The notes: generated by a model from the letters alone, not told the origin. Shown: positions 38,066-50,488, counted from the first letter of the stretch. The stretch: 64,000 nucleotides of DNA from Callaeas wilsoni (GCA_013398955.1 VWPU01014912.1:1-64000); one strand, 5' to 3'. Translations and numbers: made by a program.

Positions 38066-39661
38066 TCAACCTGCTCAGCATTTCTGGCACCTTGCCAGCC
38101 CTCCATAGCATCTGGCAAATGCCAGCGAATTCACCTGAATGGAGAGGATAAAAAGGATGGGAGGGCACTCAATGGACCTTCCTTTTAACAACATTAGCTG
38201 TGGTTTCAAGCAGGAGTGTGATCTTTTGTGAACTCTGAGACAAGGTTCTGAGTTGGAGAATGGCAAACCAAACTCTTCTCCATCTATCAACCAGTACACA
38301 TCTCCTCCTCCAGAATGAACAGGCACCACTATGCTGAGCTGAAATGATTCTCCTCTGACACACTGAGATAATGTCCAAAGGAACCACATTCAGGGCATAA
38401 GGAGAATACCAGACAAATGAGAAAGGAGAGTCCAAATGTACATAGCAAATGATGAAAACTGACTGCATATTTCATCAAACTGCTGCTGATTTAATGCTGG
38501 TTAATTAATCATTCCTGTTCCTCTTACAGGAGACATAAAAGTGACCAGAGTATGATGCAAGGCAGAAGTGGAAAAATATCAGTCATTAAAGAAGTGTATG
38601 TAAAAAGAACACAGTAAAAGCAATCTTTTGTGGTGGTGCTAATTATATTCATGTGAAATGAAAGCAAAATCTTTCGATCCAGACTAAGATTTGTAATTCT
38701 AACCACAACCTTTTATAGATCATTAGTGTACAGGAAGTCACAGCAAAATCAGACTCATTTGTGCCATGAGAAATGGGCTTTTTTACCCACGATCACATCT
38801 AAAAGTGTCTGACAAGTGGACTTTGCACCATGGACAGTTTAACACAGAAGTCTTGGAACTGACTTTTTAAAGACATTTATAACACACATATCAAACAGAA
38901 GTGAAGAAAAAGTAATGGTAACATTCCAACTTTACAGGCTTAAAAATACAACTTCCACTTCTAGCAGTTCAATCACTTTTGCAACGTACACTAAAAATGC
39001 TTTTTTGCAAAGAACACTGACAAGCCTCATAAACCAAAGAAATTCAGATCAGGCACGGTTCAAGAAAAATCCACTGCTTTTCCACTCAAGAAGCAAATTT
39101 CACCAGCACCACCTACTCTAAAAAGGCTCTGCTGAACCACTATCTCAACCCAGTCCTTCTCCATCCTCCTGGTCACCCTGTGAACTTCAATGTAATTGGT
39201 TAAATGTCACTGAAATGAGTGTGTCACCAAATGATAGAATTAAACCATATTTTTGTGGATCAGGATCTTGGTTCTGATCCTGTCTCATTAAAGTCAACAC
39301 CAACGGACCTAGATGTGACTGGGATTGGGACTTCACCACCTGTTTTAATGGGATGCTTAGAGAAAACCTGGTGGCTTTGCCTCACTCCAGGTACACTTTC
39401 CTCTGCAGAACGTAACAGTCCATGACATTGAAGGGAGTACAACTCTCTTGTATGACTCATGTTTTACCAAGCCTTTCTGGCTTTATAACAGGTGCTAAGT
39501 TCCCTACCATAACACTGCAACACAAGCAAGTCAACAGATGCCTTATTTCCCCATCACTTTGTACCACAGTCTTGACCCTCTGTTTCCCAAACATTAGCAC
39601 TACGGGAGGGTTTGCAGAGAAATGAAGTAAAAAGAAGAAAAACAAACAGCAACAAGCTTAC

Positions 39662-39897
39662 CTATGAAATAGGCCAGCAGGATCACCAGCGTGACTGAGA
39701 TGACAATGGCACTCAGAGCAGCACATTTCCAGTTACAGTACTTATAGGGTTTCTTCAGGTTAAAGGCAGGCCTAGAAAAGGTACTTCTGGGAAGGGGCCT
39801 AGGGGGAGGTGAGTACACAGTGCTGGACGTCAGGGGATATCCCGGCGACGTTGTACAAAAAAGGGGAGAAGTGCCTCCAGGTTTGAACAGGAAGTGC
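39662..39897 (-). CDS. TENM4: TENM4 exon C: end of cytoplasmic domain and transmembrane helix
   Basis: Coding exon of 236 nt with 78 complete codons. The acceptor is strong (TTTCTTCCCTCAG|GCAC) and the donor is ATAG|GTAAGC. It enters in phase 2 and leaves in phase 1. Exon residues 1-50 finish the intracellular domain, starting [13 protein letters not shown] and including the proline-rich, basic run PPPRPLPR (residues 30-37), a plausible SH3 ligand. Residues 54-58 are CNWKC, two cysteines at the inner membrane face. Residues 58-78 are the hydrophobic single-pass helix ending LLAYFI. Teneurins are type II proteins, so the N-terminal side is cytoplasmic. The [14 protein letters not shown] signature separates this copy from the TENM2 paralogue, which differs around both cysteines as I recall it. 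Confidence 0.97.
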
Positions 39898-41969
39898 CTG
39901 AGGGAAGAAAGACCAACAGCAAGTGACTCCTCACACAAATCCATCCTGAGGGAGACGTGGGGTGGGAGAATGGCGACTGCTGCCAGGACGAAGAAAGCAG
40001 CTCCACACAATGCTGGCTACGGACATGGATGGCATGCACAAAAGAGAAGAATGAAAATCAAAGGCAAGTCACACAGAGTAGAGAAAAACAAAACCAAACA
40101 AAAAAATCACAGTGCCAACAATGCCACAGAGAACTCTTCAAGGGCAGGAGTCCTCTCTGTGGAAGAGGTGGCATTAGAGTGAAATGAAAACCCCAAGCAC
40201 AGCTACGACAGACTGGTAGCACAGGCAGAACCGGGAGCCTGCTCGCCCTCCCACAGAAATGCCCTACAGAGGCTGAAGAGGAGCGGAGGTCAGATTAAAG
40301 AAGGGAGGGCGTTTATCCATTTATTGATCACTGCATGAGAGCGTTTTTTGTGTGGCATCGGTGAATGGAGATGGAGAAAAAGAGCTTAAGCCATTCCATA
40401 GCACCCAAATTGTCACAGAGGGGAATATTCACACTGTCCCCATCCAGCAAATTTAAATGTCGGACAATGGCGTGGGTAAAAGCATCCAAGTCCTGTGTCT
40501 TGCCAGTGGGGAGAGGCACCTGCTTCCACAAAGCAGTCCAGAGCACCTTGGATTGAAGCCTACCTTTAAAAAAGTGTGAATTACTGTCAAAGGCAACAGC
40601 ATTTCCTGTCCAGTGACGCATTGGGAGGCACTGTATTTTGCCCATTATGACAAACGCAGCCTGAGAGCCAGCCTATGAGCACCTCGGGTGAGACTCATGG
40701 AAGTCAGCACAAAAAACCACACTGAAGCCATTGAGTTTCTGAAATGAAATGTCCCAATGGGACTTCTGTCCATGGGAATACTAAATGAAAAACCTGACTT
40801 CGGTGGGACATCATGCTGCACAAGGCATTCAGATTCTGGGAATGAAATCTGGGAAATGGAGTGGACTAATCTATCACCATGCTGATGTAAAACAAAAATG
40901 CAGCTTGTGGGGACTGGGAATCACCCCCAGCACCCTTTGCACATTCTGTCATGGCTTATGGGGCCAGATTTGCAGGCACAGTAAATGCAATCAGCATGAA
41001 TTCATGGGAGTCAGTCAAGCCAGTGGCTAATACCAGATGAAGAGGGGACTCTATTTTCCCCATGAAGTTACTTGCGCAGTCACAGAGGGAAATGTCACAT
41101 GCAGAAACATCACAGTGCAGAAAAGCCACCAATTCATGCAGTAAAATGTAACACATAATTATCCAAAATAGGTGTCTGTAGTACTACAGCCATGGTTCTA
41201 TTGGTACTCTAAGCATGATTGCTGAGCATTAGAAAAGGATTCTTTATTTCTACTAATGCTCTACATAAAAAAAAAAATTTTACAATAAGTCAGATACTAT
41301 CCTGTGCTTTGAAAAGTATTTATTTAGACAGAGATGTATCTGCTCTGAGCAAAGAGGCACCTGCAGTGTTCAAGTATACAAATAAGCTCTTGTGTGAATG
41401 ATGGCTACCAAATCATGACCTGTCAACACAAGATTCAACAGTTTTGGCATTAAGTATCAAGTTAAAAGCCGATTATAACTTAAAAGTTAAGTGATCAAAA
41501 TTTGTGTAAAGATGGCAGCATGGGTGATTAAGTCAAACTCCAAGGCTTGGCTTACATACACCACTAGCAGACACTTGCCAGATGAGGTATATGGAAGACA
41601 TCAGTTTAACATTGAAGTATCAGGCTGTCAGCACAATAAAGGTTTCAGATTTTTATGAAAATTAAATTAATTTCAGTTAATATGAGATTCAAAATTGCTG
41701 TAGGTACTTCTTACAAATGAAATGACTTTTTAAACAACAAGGGGATAAAAAGCAAATGGCATGCGGTGGCTCACTAGCATATTAATGATTTTTCCATTAA
41801 TATGTAAAAGACACAATGCTCCAAGCCCTCGAAATCCATTTTTTAAAGCCATATTGGAAGAGGTCAGCAATGGTGTTGCCCTTAAACATCACTGATATGA
41901 CCAAATGCTTTCATGCAAGGATCATAATGACTGTACAGTAAACAGGAAGACCACATAAGTGTCACATAC
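39898..41969 (-). other. TENM4: TENM4 intron B-C
   Basis: GT-AG intron of 2072 bp, phase 2, with a strong pyrimidine-rich acceptor before exon C. I see no mobile element, RNA gene or extra exon in it. The plus-strand ORFs around 39957-40187 and 40328-40645 have no recognisable content. Confidence 0.85.
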
Positions 41970-42068
41970 CCATCATTGTAAGCACCGTCATGTCGAGAGG
42001 AGGTGAGAATGTCCATCTCAATGAGGTTGTCCTGCAATGTCTCTAGGAATGTCTGCTTTGCTATGTTT
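41970..42068 (-). CDS. TENM4: TENM4 exon B: cytoplasmic domain, 99-nt symmetric exon
   Basis: Coding exon of 99 nt, phase 2 at both ends (AG|A before it, GG|G after it). It encodes 32 complete residues of the teneurin-4 cytoplasmic domain, including [10 protein letters not shown] and [10 protein letters not shown], which match TENM4. The donor is GATGG|GTATGT. The acceptor TATGTATGTAG|AA has almost no pyrimidine tract, so it should be weak. Because length and phases are symmetric, skipping this exon would join exon A to exon C in frame, replacing Asn-to-Asp by a single Arg-His junction. It lies 4.9 kb downstream of exon A and 2.1 kb upstream of exon C. Whether it is alternatively spliced is inference. 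Confidence 0.95.
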
Positions 42069-42180
42069 CTACATACATATGGAAACATGAATGAAGCCAG
42101 TGAGTCATGCATATATGAAGTGTGATCTTATAAACCACAATGGTTATAGTGCAGTTGTGCATGGAATTAGAATGATGGAC

Positions 42181-42307
42181 CATATATTTATATGTATAAG
42201 ATGCTACACATATACATATATAGCTTTTAAAAATGTTCACTTCTTTATATATACACTATATATATGCATATACACACGTATAAGCACACACGCCCATGTG
42301 CATGTAT
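42181..42307. repeat. TA/CA-rich low-complexity patch
   Basis: Imperfect TATATA, CATATA and ACACAC runs in intron A-B, ending about 110 bp upstream (transcript sense) of the exon B acceptor. Confidence 0.75.
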
Positions 42308-44173
42308 CGAGAAAGTTGATGTCTTTGTTCATTGCACATTATTTATTGCCAGTGACATGTGAAACCTTCTGAACTCCTGGATCCAAAGGACTAGACTTCA
42401 ATCCAGCCCAGCTGTAGTATGATTATACTCCTGCATCTGTGTTACTGTTGCTCTGAAAAGGCACAGCACGGTATCTATATCCCACTGTGGCCAGTACCTT
42501 GGTAGCATTCTTGCATCTAACTTTCTTATGGACTTCCAGCAAAAATCTGCCATTCCTTTACTTTAGTTTCAGTTTTGGATTTGAGAACTTTTTAGTTTCC
42601 AATTTGATTAATTTGTCTTCCTTTGTGGAATAATAACACATTACATAGAGTAAAATGTAAATTTTCAAAATGTAGATTTTGTTCAATAGGAATATTCCAA
42701 ATGAAAGTCTCTTGGTGATAAGCAGATAGAAGCTAGAAAAAGGTTAAGCTGTAACCCAAATTCCAACACCAGAGTATTGGCTGTAACCTAGATATTACAG
42801 GCAATAAGCAAGATACTTAGGGCCTACACATGCAAATGCCTGGGACTGACCCTGCACACAGCAGCGGCATTTTGCAGTATCTGTCCTCCCGGAATGTTCT
42901 TTTATGAGTCACATTCTGACCTATAAATGCTAAACTGTTTTGTACTTTTTGAAGAGAATAGCAGGAGCATAAAGAATTAACTCAGAGGCACAGCTGGGAA
43001 CAAACTGTGTCTTTCTCACCTTCGGGCTTGTTTCTCAAGACCTGGCAAAAGAACATTCTTCCCATGTTTTTTAAAGCAAAATACAGTCCTGATTTTGCCC
43101 ATGTCTGTTTTCAGCATCAAAACTTAATCTAAGCCTGAATGTGAATAAATCCCCTGGCAAAAACCAGTAAAAGAAACGTAACAGCATTGTGGCTCTTTAT
43201 CGCTTATGCAGGATTAAGAGTTTAGAGGGTGTAACTGACATGAACTCAAACAAGAATTCCTGTCAAAGAAACTGGATTCAGGTAACATGCTAAACCAAGA
43301 GAAACCAGCCCAGTCACATTATACAAACCTTGATACTGTTTCTTCTAAAATGTTCTCAAACTTAATTTTCATTTCTAATTCCTCCTCTTCCTGCTGCTAA
43401 TGCTAGCACTTGTTTAGCTCCACTCCCTGCTTTTGGAGGCCTCTGGGCTGCTTTGACATAACAGATATACTCCTTGATCTGAATGGAAGTGAAGTGACTC
43501 CTATTCATAGTTTTGGAGTAAAGTGGATCAACATGCATGAGCTGTGTGCCATAGCACTTGAGACATCAATCCATCCCCAAGTGTTTGTGGCTTCCTCACA
43601 TTCCCTGGGAATGCAGGAAAGATTGGATGTTGAGTTCAATGCAAAAAGAAGCAACATATGTGCATGCACTGAGCATTTAATGGGTAAGAGGCAAGGCACC
43701 TAGCAACACACCAATCAATAGAAGTTCATCAGTAGTTAAAATCCATGTCAAATTGGTTCCATGAATTTCAGTTGTGGATTGTCAATAAAATAGAAGAGGG
43801 GAGGGTTATATAATCTCATAATGTACGCATTTGTTACAGAGAGGTCGCTGGGTCACCTGAGGGATTGATGAGTGACTGTCCTCCTCATGGAAGGCTCACA
43901 CAGTCTGATCCCTTGGAGATTACCTGTAAATCACTGGCTAGTTACAAAACACTCTCCTTTTCTCATGAAGAGTAGTGGTGGCAGAAATCTGACCTTACAT
44001 ATTACCATGTGAAATTTCCTGGGAATGGAAGTCTCCTGAAAACTGTTGGTTTGTCAACTAAACGTCCATCTAGTTGGCATTTATTTGCTCCCACAAGGTC
44101 AAATGTAAAGGAACAGAAAAGAGGCCACAGAAGAAAGAAGACTGAGGAATAAATATGGGGGGAACTCACTTAC

Positions 44174-44230
44174 CTGTCAGGAGTGACTGCTGAGCAAAGA
44201 TCTTCTCATCACAACCTTGATAATACATGG
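44174..44230 (-). other. Exon-like segment in intron A-B (possible poison exon)
   Basis: On the minus strand, a pyrimidine-rich stretch leads to TTTAAAAG|CC at 44231. After 57 nt comes CTGACAG|GTAAGTGAG, a perfect match to the U1 donor consensus and better than the donors of exons A and B. If spliced after exon A (phase 2), the frame hits TGA at the eighth codon, so inclusion would truncate TENM4 in its cytoplasmic domain. Read instead from its own ATG it stays open to the donor, but in phase 1, which does not match exon B. It could be a poison exon, a non-coding alternative first exon, or chance. No coding similarity was recognised. Confidence 0.3.
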
Positions 44231-44259
44231 CTTTTAAAGCAACAAAAAAGGGAGCAGAC

Positions 44260-44348
44260 AGGAAAAGAAAGAGGAGAGAGGAGAAAGGAGAAACAGAGAA
44301 AAGGGAGTAAAGGGAAACTAATGAAAAGGAGGGAGAGAAGAGGAGGGG
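44260..44348. repeat. Purine-rich tract (pyrimidine tract in TENM4 sense)
   Basis: About 90 bp that is nearly all A and G on the plus strand, with an uninterrupted 34-nt purine run at 44260-44293. Transcribed from the TENM4 strand it is a long pyrimidine tract with UUCUCU- and CUUUC-type motifs, placed just upstream of the exon-like segment at 44174-44230. Confidence 0.8.
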
Positions 44349-46986
44349 CTCTTCCTCTTGCAACATACAAAATTCTCAGATATGCTTATCCTGTCAGTTG
44401 TATATTTGTGTTGCACATCTCTGCTTGCCTTTGCATTATGGTTTGGAAGTTTCCAGGCAGTAACAAACCAGTCTGAATTCCCAGTTCTGAAAACTGCCTG
44501 GAGTCCATGGCAGTCAAAATCAGGCCACTTCAAACTCTGGTTAAATTCTGTAACTGTAGGCACATTCCACAGCCTGTGACAATCCTCGTTTAAAAGATGC
44601 AGCTTTTTTCTTCTTGTGTTCTCTCCCTCTGTTGACTAATATGGGATTAAAAAAAACCTAATGGGAACATAATTCCATTTTCGACATGAGATTACCATAA
44701 TCTCCTAATTTCAAAAGCCTTTACTCTTGGATTAATGTCTCTTGACCTGGATTTATATTTCTATGTATTGGACATTTTATTCTCTTAGGTGATGGTCTTT
44801 TTTTTTGTTCTAAAAATCTTTGCAGTGGAGAAGACGGGGAAGATCAATCTCATGGAAGAGGCTGAATTGGGCATCCAAGTTTGCTAAACAGCTCTGAAGC
44901 CTGGTCTTTTATGTCTACACAATTCCCACTGAAGGAAATGGAAGACCTCTGTGTGCCAGAAGAGCTGACTGTCAGAGTGGAGATTAGTCACAGATATACT
45001 GATCATCTATGCAGCTCAGCCTCCTCTCTTTATGACACCATTATAACACATTTTATTTTCTTAATGTTGTACAAGTGAAGAATAGTCAGTAGTGTTCATT
45101 TGCTGTTGGCACAAAATTACATATTATTTTCCAACATGCTTGTTGTCAAAAGGAATACTGAGCAAAATTACGCCATTTCAACCAGTGTGTCAAAAGCTTC
45201 AACATCAGTCTTGAAACGACCTGTTTTCTACCAAATTACTAAAACGGATAGACTGAGGACCAAGTACAAATGTGACTGATCTGTGATGCTAGTGAAATCA
45301 TCAAATGATGCAGAAAGAGCTCTTCATGCAGGTAGACCTCCAACTTCCAGTCTGATTAACAGCAATAATGGGACCAATCCAACCTGCAACAAGAGCAGTC
45401 TGCTTCAGATCTTGAAAATTTTTCATCCACAATGATTTCACAGAGAAGAAATGAGGACAGCCTTTAAGGTTTTGCACTACTAAAACAGTGTATTATCTCC
45501 TCTATAAAGAATTCACCACCTGGCTAGGAAAAGGCACAGGGCTTCCTTCAGAATTATAGAGGATTATCACAAAGGAACTGCAGGAGTAGGGCCTAAGTAT
45601 TTTTTAATGTAATTTTAATAAGAAATATCACATAAAACTCAGTGCTGGGGTATTTGTGCTTGAGAATTACTAACACAATATAATTACTGAAACTGTTGCC
45701 AAATCACACTTGCATTACTTGCTTATAATTTTGTCTTAATCTTTTGGATCCAGCTTCTTAGTTGAGTCCTTTTAATCAAGCAGTCACAGAGAAACTGATT
45801 ATCTTTAAATGCCATAAAATGTGATACTGAAGTTGTTTTAGAAATTCCAGAGGGCCAGCAGATATAGTTCATTCTCAAAAAGATTGACAGATGTGCTCAT
45901 TAAAAAAAAAACATTCTCTTAGCAAAAGTTGGCAAAACTGGGTACAATTTGCCCCATGATCCAGCTACAGCTATTGCTGCTCTCTAATGAGATTCCTACA
46001 GGCAGTGATGTGACAAATTTGGGGCGTGTCTCAGTTTTCAGTTATTATATGATTTTTGCCGTCTAAAATCTTGCTGGTTTGAGAAGGTTAGACAAATGAA
46101 GGAACAAAGACAGCTGAGCAAGTGCACCGTGTTCTAGGTTTGGAAGAGTTCTCTGCAGACTGAAAAAGACACCATTTATGGGAACTAATGTCTCCAGCAT
46201 CCCCAGTGGTTTCTCAGTAGCAAGGGAAATGGTGAAGCAAAACCTCTGGAGAAAGCAACTGGGACTGCAAGTAGATGCGCCCACCATCAGATGGGAGGAC
46301 TGAGGCTGAGGGAGTATGAGAGCTCTCTTTACGAGAACCCACACAGAACTTGAACAAAGCCACGAACTAGAACAACTCGGTACACCCTGGTCGCACCCTT
46401 CACGTGTTGCATAAGTGGAAAAGAATTTGAGAGCTAAATGAAAACACCATTAACTGACTGATGCCTTGCCTATCCAGTGTTTCATGCTTGCTGGAGCAAT
46501 GTTGAAATAGGCAGCAGCTGACCTCTCCTCATTAGGTGAAACACGATCAGCCTTTCCTGAATGATGTACTACGAAAGTACTGCTTGATGAGGCACAGCTA
46601 CAAGGCTAAATCTTTCCAATATACTGACTGATTTCAGTTTTTTAAATAGGATATTGATTTATCCTACCACATAGGAAGAAAAGACATTAAAGGAAAATAA
46701 AAGAAAGAAAACCAAGAACATTTTAATCTATGATCCCGATCTCAGTTTTAAATGACAAAAATAACCTTATGAGCAGCTGTTAAAGATAGTATTTTTAGTT
46801 TATGAAAGAAGAGCAATTTCCTCTTCTCCTAGTCCAAATAAAAAGACACAAGGAATAATAAATACAATGTGAAATGCATAAGTCAAACATCAGTTCACAA
46901 ACTAGGTGGCTAGCTATGCAAATGTGTGTATTTTCCATAACATCCTGAGCATACACAGTCAGAACACTGTAAAGAAAGTGACCTAC

Positions 46987-47239
46987 CTTGTCTCCAGTGG
47001 GATGTTACTGTTGAGTAACCAGTTGTCCTGAGCATGGGATGGCTCTTGAGTAGTGGCTGGTTGTTCTCCAGAAAGAGAGTGGTCTGTAGGAGCTGGGCTG
47101 GGGTTGCTGCGTGGAGTGAAGTTCCCTCTGTTTAGGGAATTGATGGAGGCTGCGTGATGCTGATTTGGGGTGTGAGCATGTGATATTGGAGGTGGTGGAG
47201 TTCGAAGTCTTGAATGATTTTGAAGATTTGGAGGATGAT
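46987..47239 (-). CDS. TENM4: TENM4 exon A: cytoplasmic domain, proline-rich segment
   Basis: Internal coding exon (253 nt) of teneurin-4, a type II transmembrane adhesion protein of neurons and other cells. The acceptor reads TTTTAG|AT and the donor ACAAG|GTAGGT on the minus strand. It enters in phase 1 (the G of the first Asp codon lies in an exon outside the window) and leaves in phase 2. It encodes about 84 residues of the intracellular domain. Diagnostic stretches are RTPPPP near the start, [16 protein letters not shown] in the middle and [14 protein letters not shown] at the end, matching the vertebrate TENM4 N-terminal domain as I remember it. RTPPPP is the kind of proline-rich site that in teneurins binds SH3 adaptors; that binding is known for the family, not shown here. 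The earlier N-terminal exons are not found between 47240 and 64000. Confidence 0.95.
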
Positions 47240-48179
47240 CTAAAACATAAGTAAAATACTTTTAAGGTTCATGATTTGAGTAGTTCCATACTGTGTTCAT
47301 TTATGTGCAGACACTTCTAAAAAATATGAAGGCTGGGGTGCCACATATCCTAAATGAAACTCAAAAGGGTAACACAGCCTTGTTCCATATGTTCTAATGA
47401 CACAGCACTGATCCCTGAGCCAGCTAGAAAAATAGTTCAGTCTCATGCACAGAAGTTATGAAAGTTTAAAACACTGCAGAAAAGCTGTCCTGACAGCCAA
47501 GTTAACTCCAATGAACAACTGCAGGTTGCAAATTGCAATCTATCTGTGGCACTGATTTGTGATAAAGCATGAAAAATTCAACCAGTCTGGATAGGTAACA
47601 CTTTAGAGCCATTTTATAATGTATATACAGCTCCCAGAGAAGTTTGTTCTGCCCATTTTGCCCGAGAACTTTCAATAGTTAAGTCAAAAAGAAGACTAAG
47701 AATACCTGTAATCATAGACTGGGTTTAGGGAAAGCCATAAAAGCATGTCAGGGTTATACAATTTAATAAAATCCAATAGTTTGTACTGTTAGACGTACTC
47801 AAACTGAGTAAAAAATGCATGTAGCATAAAAACTGAGGTGTCAGGAAAATGAGACAACATACAGTGAAGAAGGATGTAAACATCAGTGGTATGGCTACTT
47901 TGAGTAAAACTCAAAGTATTTCTTAGCCAAGAGACTGAGGAAGGCAAACTGAGGAAGACAAACACCTAGGAGAGATGAACCTAGTGCTGATTATATCTGT
48001 ATTTTTACTTTTTTTAGCTAACCATAAAGTATTTTTCTCATGTTTTTTTGGAAAAGAAGAAAATGGAAGTATTTAATGGAACTGGAGGGAGATTGACAGT
48101 TCAGCACACTGCGTATGGGAAACAGGAAACATAAACCTCTCTGCTTTTAGTGGGTTCATGCTCAAAAGTCATTAATACT

Positions 48180-48350
48180 GTGCACTGGAACAGAATGCCC
48201 AGAGAGGTTGTGGAGTCTCCCTCACTGGAGATATTTGAGCACTGTGTGGATACAATTGTATGCAATGTGTTCTAGGACGACCCTGCTGGAGCAGGAAGTT
48301 TGGACCCACTGTGGTCCCTTCCAACATCACCCATTCTGTGATTCTGTGAT
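48180..48350 (+). mobile_element. CR1 LINE 3' tail
   Basis: Short plus-strand CR1 tail: CACTGGAACAGAATGCCCAG, GGTTGTGGAGTCTCC, then GGTCCCTTCCAACATCA and a repeated ATTCTGTG tail at 48332-48350. Confidence 0.85.
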
Positions 48351-50336
48351 AGACGATACTTTTGCCATGCCTTATCTGAAAAGAATGTCTATCCTATCAA
48401 CCTAATACTTACCAGACTTCTGCATCATGAGAAATTAACACCCATTTATTCTCTAATTAGAGACCTCAGAACTGAACAAACTGTATGTAGTCGTAAATTA
48501 TGATGAATGGTATCAGATATTTAATGATACTTTTGAAATTTGGATTAGGACTTGGATTTAGGAGAGGAACAGAAAAAGCATTCACAGTATCTCTTTAGCT
48601 TTTCAGAGAGTTAAACACATTAGATAAAACATGGAGATGTATGAGACACAGCCATCCTGTCCCTCCTCACCCTGTGTTGACTCACACTGCTTCATCATTA
48701 ACTGTGGTTGCTTATACCAGAACCTGAGGGTGCTTGAGGTGGCCTAGCAAAAAAATAGGTGTTAACTACAGGGGGGCCATTGTTCTGACTGAACATATAT
48801 TCACCGCTGGCTTTGTCAGGTTAGACTTGCAACCAGGGGTATATATTCCATAGGGAGAACTGAGTGGTTTTAGGGTCCCAATCCATTTCACCCTAAACCC
48901 CCAGAAAGGTCAGACACATACCTAATTCTCTCTGTATTTTATGTCAGCACAACAGAAAACAACAAGCTCAAAAGAAGAGGTCTACACTGGTCGTCTACAT
49001 TTGGACAGATGGACTTTTCATGGGAATCTAAGGAACTATTCAGAAATCTGACACAGCAAAGCTCAACCAAACTTAATAATGCCCTATAATGCCAATACTA
49101 CTGGCCTCTGACTTGCACATCAGCCAGCAAATTAAAGGGAAGAAAAATGAGCACGGACTGTATAGACAAGAAATATCAGAACTAAACTAGGTCTGACCTC
49201 AGCTCTGCAGCAGCATGTGAACTGAAGTGTCCAACCATTCTTGGACTGGATATTACTGGGGACTGTTGTTTAGTTGAAGTCCTGAACACTGAGGCAGTAA
49301 AAACAACAGTGAAGGAATTCTACTCCTGGTTTAGTTAAATTAATGACTCTTTTCCTACTCAACAGACAGGAATCAAGACAGGAACAGCGTATTAAATGCA
49401 GCTGAGGGAGATGAACACAAAGAGAGGGTTTCCAACTTTTAGGGCTTTCAATCTATCACCATTAATAAGAACTTAATTCAGCCCAGAGAAAATGACTTGT
49501 CTATTCAGGAGAAACATACCAGAGGTTTCCAAGGCCATCTTATTCAAGTTTTCAGTACAGCTCATGCCTGAGATGAACACTGTGCAATCTACAAAGGGAC
49601 TGAACGAGTGGCTCTTGGAATAAGCAATAGACCTCCTGCAAAGTTCTCCTGCTATTGGTTGACTTTTCCTTCTGGAGGCACCATTTTCACATTGTGAGTC
49701 AGAGACTGTTTTCCAAGATCTGTTATGTAAATTCCAATTTACACCATATTATTACAGACACATTGCAGATGCTATTATGGATAATGCTTTCGAATCAAGT
49801 AAAAATGTGTTATTTTCATTCTCTATTTTCATATCGTCCGTGATTTCTTTGCTAAGTAAAGACAGCACATCTATCTTACTCTGGTCTATGTGATTTTTCA
49901 CTGGATTTCATAGCTTGTGTTTCGTTTTTTTCTGACATTTAGGTAGCTTTTCCTTCCAGAATGTTTTTTATTTCATTCATATACAAATTCTGGACATTTA
50001 CGTCATGTCTGAGCACTACTGAATTTAATATACCTTGACTAGACTTAGTAATTATTTTCCTTGCCTTATGATCCTTTTTTTTAAAATTGTCTTCTTCTCA
50101 AATTAAGGAACATCAGAAATAAGGTGTAGACAAAAGCACAAGCCAGGAAATCTTCCTACTGAAAATTACTGCAGCTGTGCAGGATTTTATTGATGCAAAA
50201 AACCTCTTAAGGTTCTTACCCTCTGCTGTCACCAAAGCTCCTATGGGATTTGCAACAGATCATGAAAGCCAACAAAAACAAAACAAAAAAAATCTAAAAT
50301 TTCCACTGTCCCCTTATATGAGTAAGCTTGGAGAAG

Positions 50337-50488
50337 CTGCAGATGTCCCATTGCTGGAAGTGTTCAAGGACAGGCTGGATGGGGCTTTGAGCAACCCAGT
50401 CTAGTAAAAGGTGTCCTGCGCATGGCAGGGGGTTGGAACTAAAGGGTCTTTAAGGTTCCTTCCAACCCGAACCTGTGATTCTATGATT
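50337..50488 (+). mobile_element. CR1 LINE 3' tail
   Basis: Short plus-strand CR1 tail: GTTCAAGGACAGGCTGGATG, GGGCTTTGAGCAACC, GCATGGCAGGGGGTTGGAAC, then GGTTCCTTCCAACCC and GATTCTATGATT at the end. Confidence 0.88.

Larger units (their letters stand above)
17600..39661 (-). other. TENM4: TENM4 intron C-D (22 kb)
   Basis: GT-AG intron of 22,062 bp, phase 1. It carries four CR1 fragments (20531-20885 minus, 28718-29215 minus, 32957-33405 plus, 33880-34165 minus). It also carries several short palindromes (20311-20330, 25577-25611, 30669-30696, 37516-37535), a purine-rich stretch at 23690-23890, a hexanucleotide CTCCCT run at 21749-21765, a POU octamer ATTTGCAT at 36482-36489, and a homeodomain-motif-dense AT-rich block at about 37805-38065. 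No coding exon or RNA gene was recognised in it. Confidence 0.85.
42069..46986 (-). other. TENM4: TENM4 intron A-B
   Basis: GT-AG intron of 4918 bp, phase 2. It contains no recognisable repeat family. It does contain a long sense-strand pyrimidine tract (44260-44348) followed 3' by an exon-like segment with a perfect CAG|GTAAGT donor (44174-44230), and a TA/CA-rich low-complexity patch just upstream of exon B (42181-42307). Nothing else stands out. Confidence 0.85.

Noticed and set aside
39820..40182. 120-codon plus-strand ORF over exon C
   Set aside because: Antisense shadow of the real exon; beyond the exon it runs into A-rich intron with no recognisable content.
44235..44366. Upstream part of a 66-codon minus-strand ORF rich in Ser, Phe and Leu
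   Set aside because: It is a translation of the pyrimidine tract and is better explained as splice-site context than as coding sequence.
46063..46344. 93-codon minus-strand ORF close to exon A
   Set aside because: It does not continue the TENM4 frame and has no recognised motif; exon A already ends at a clear donor at 46987.
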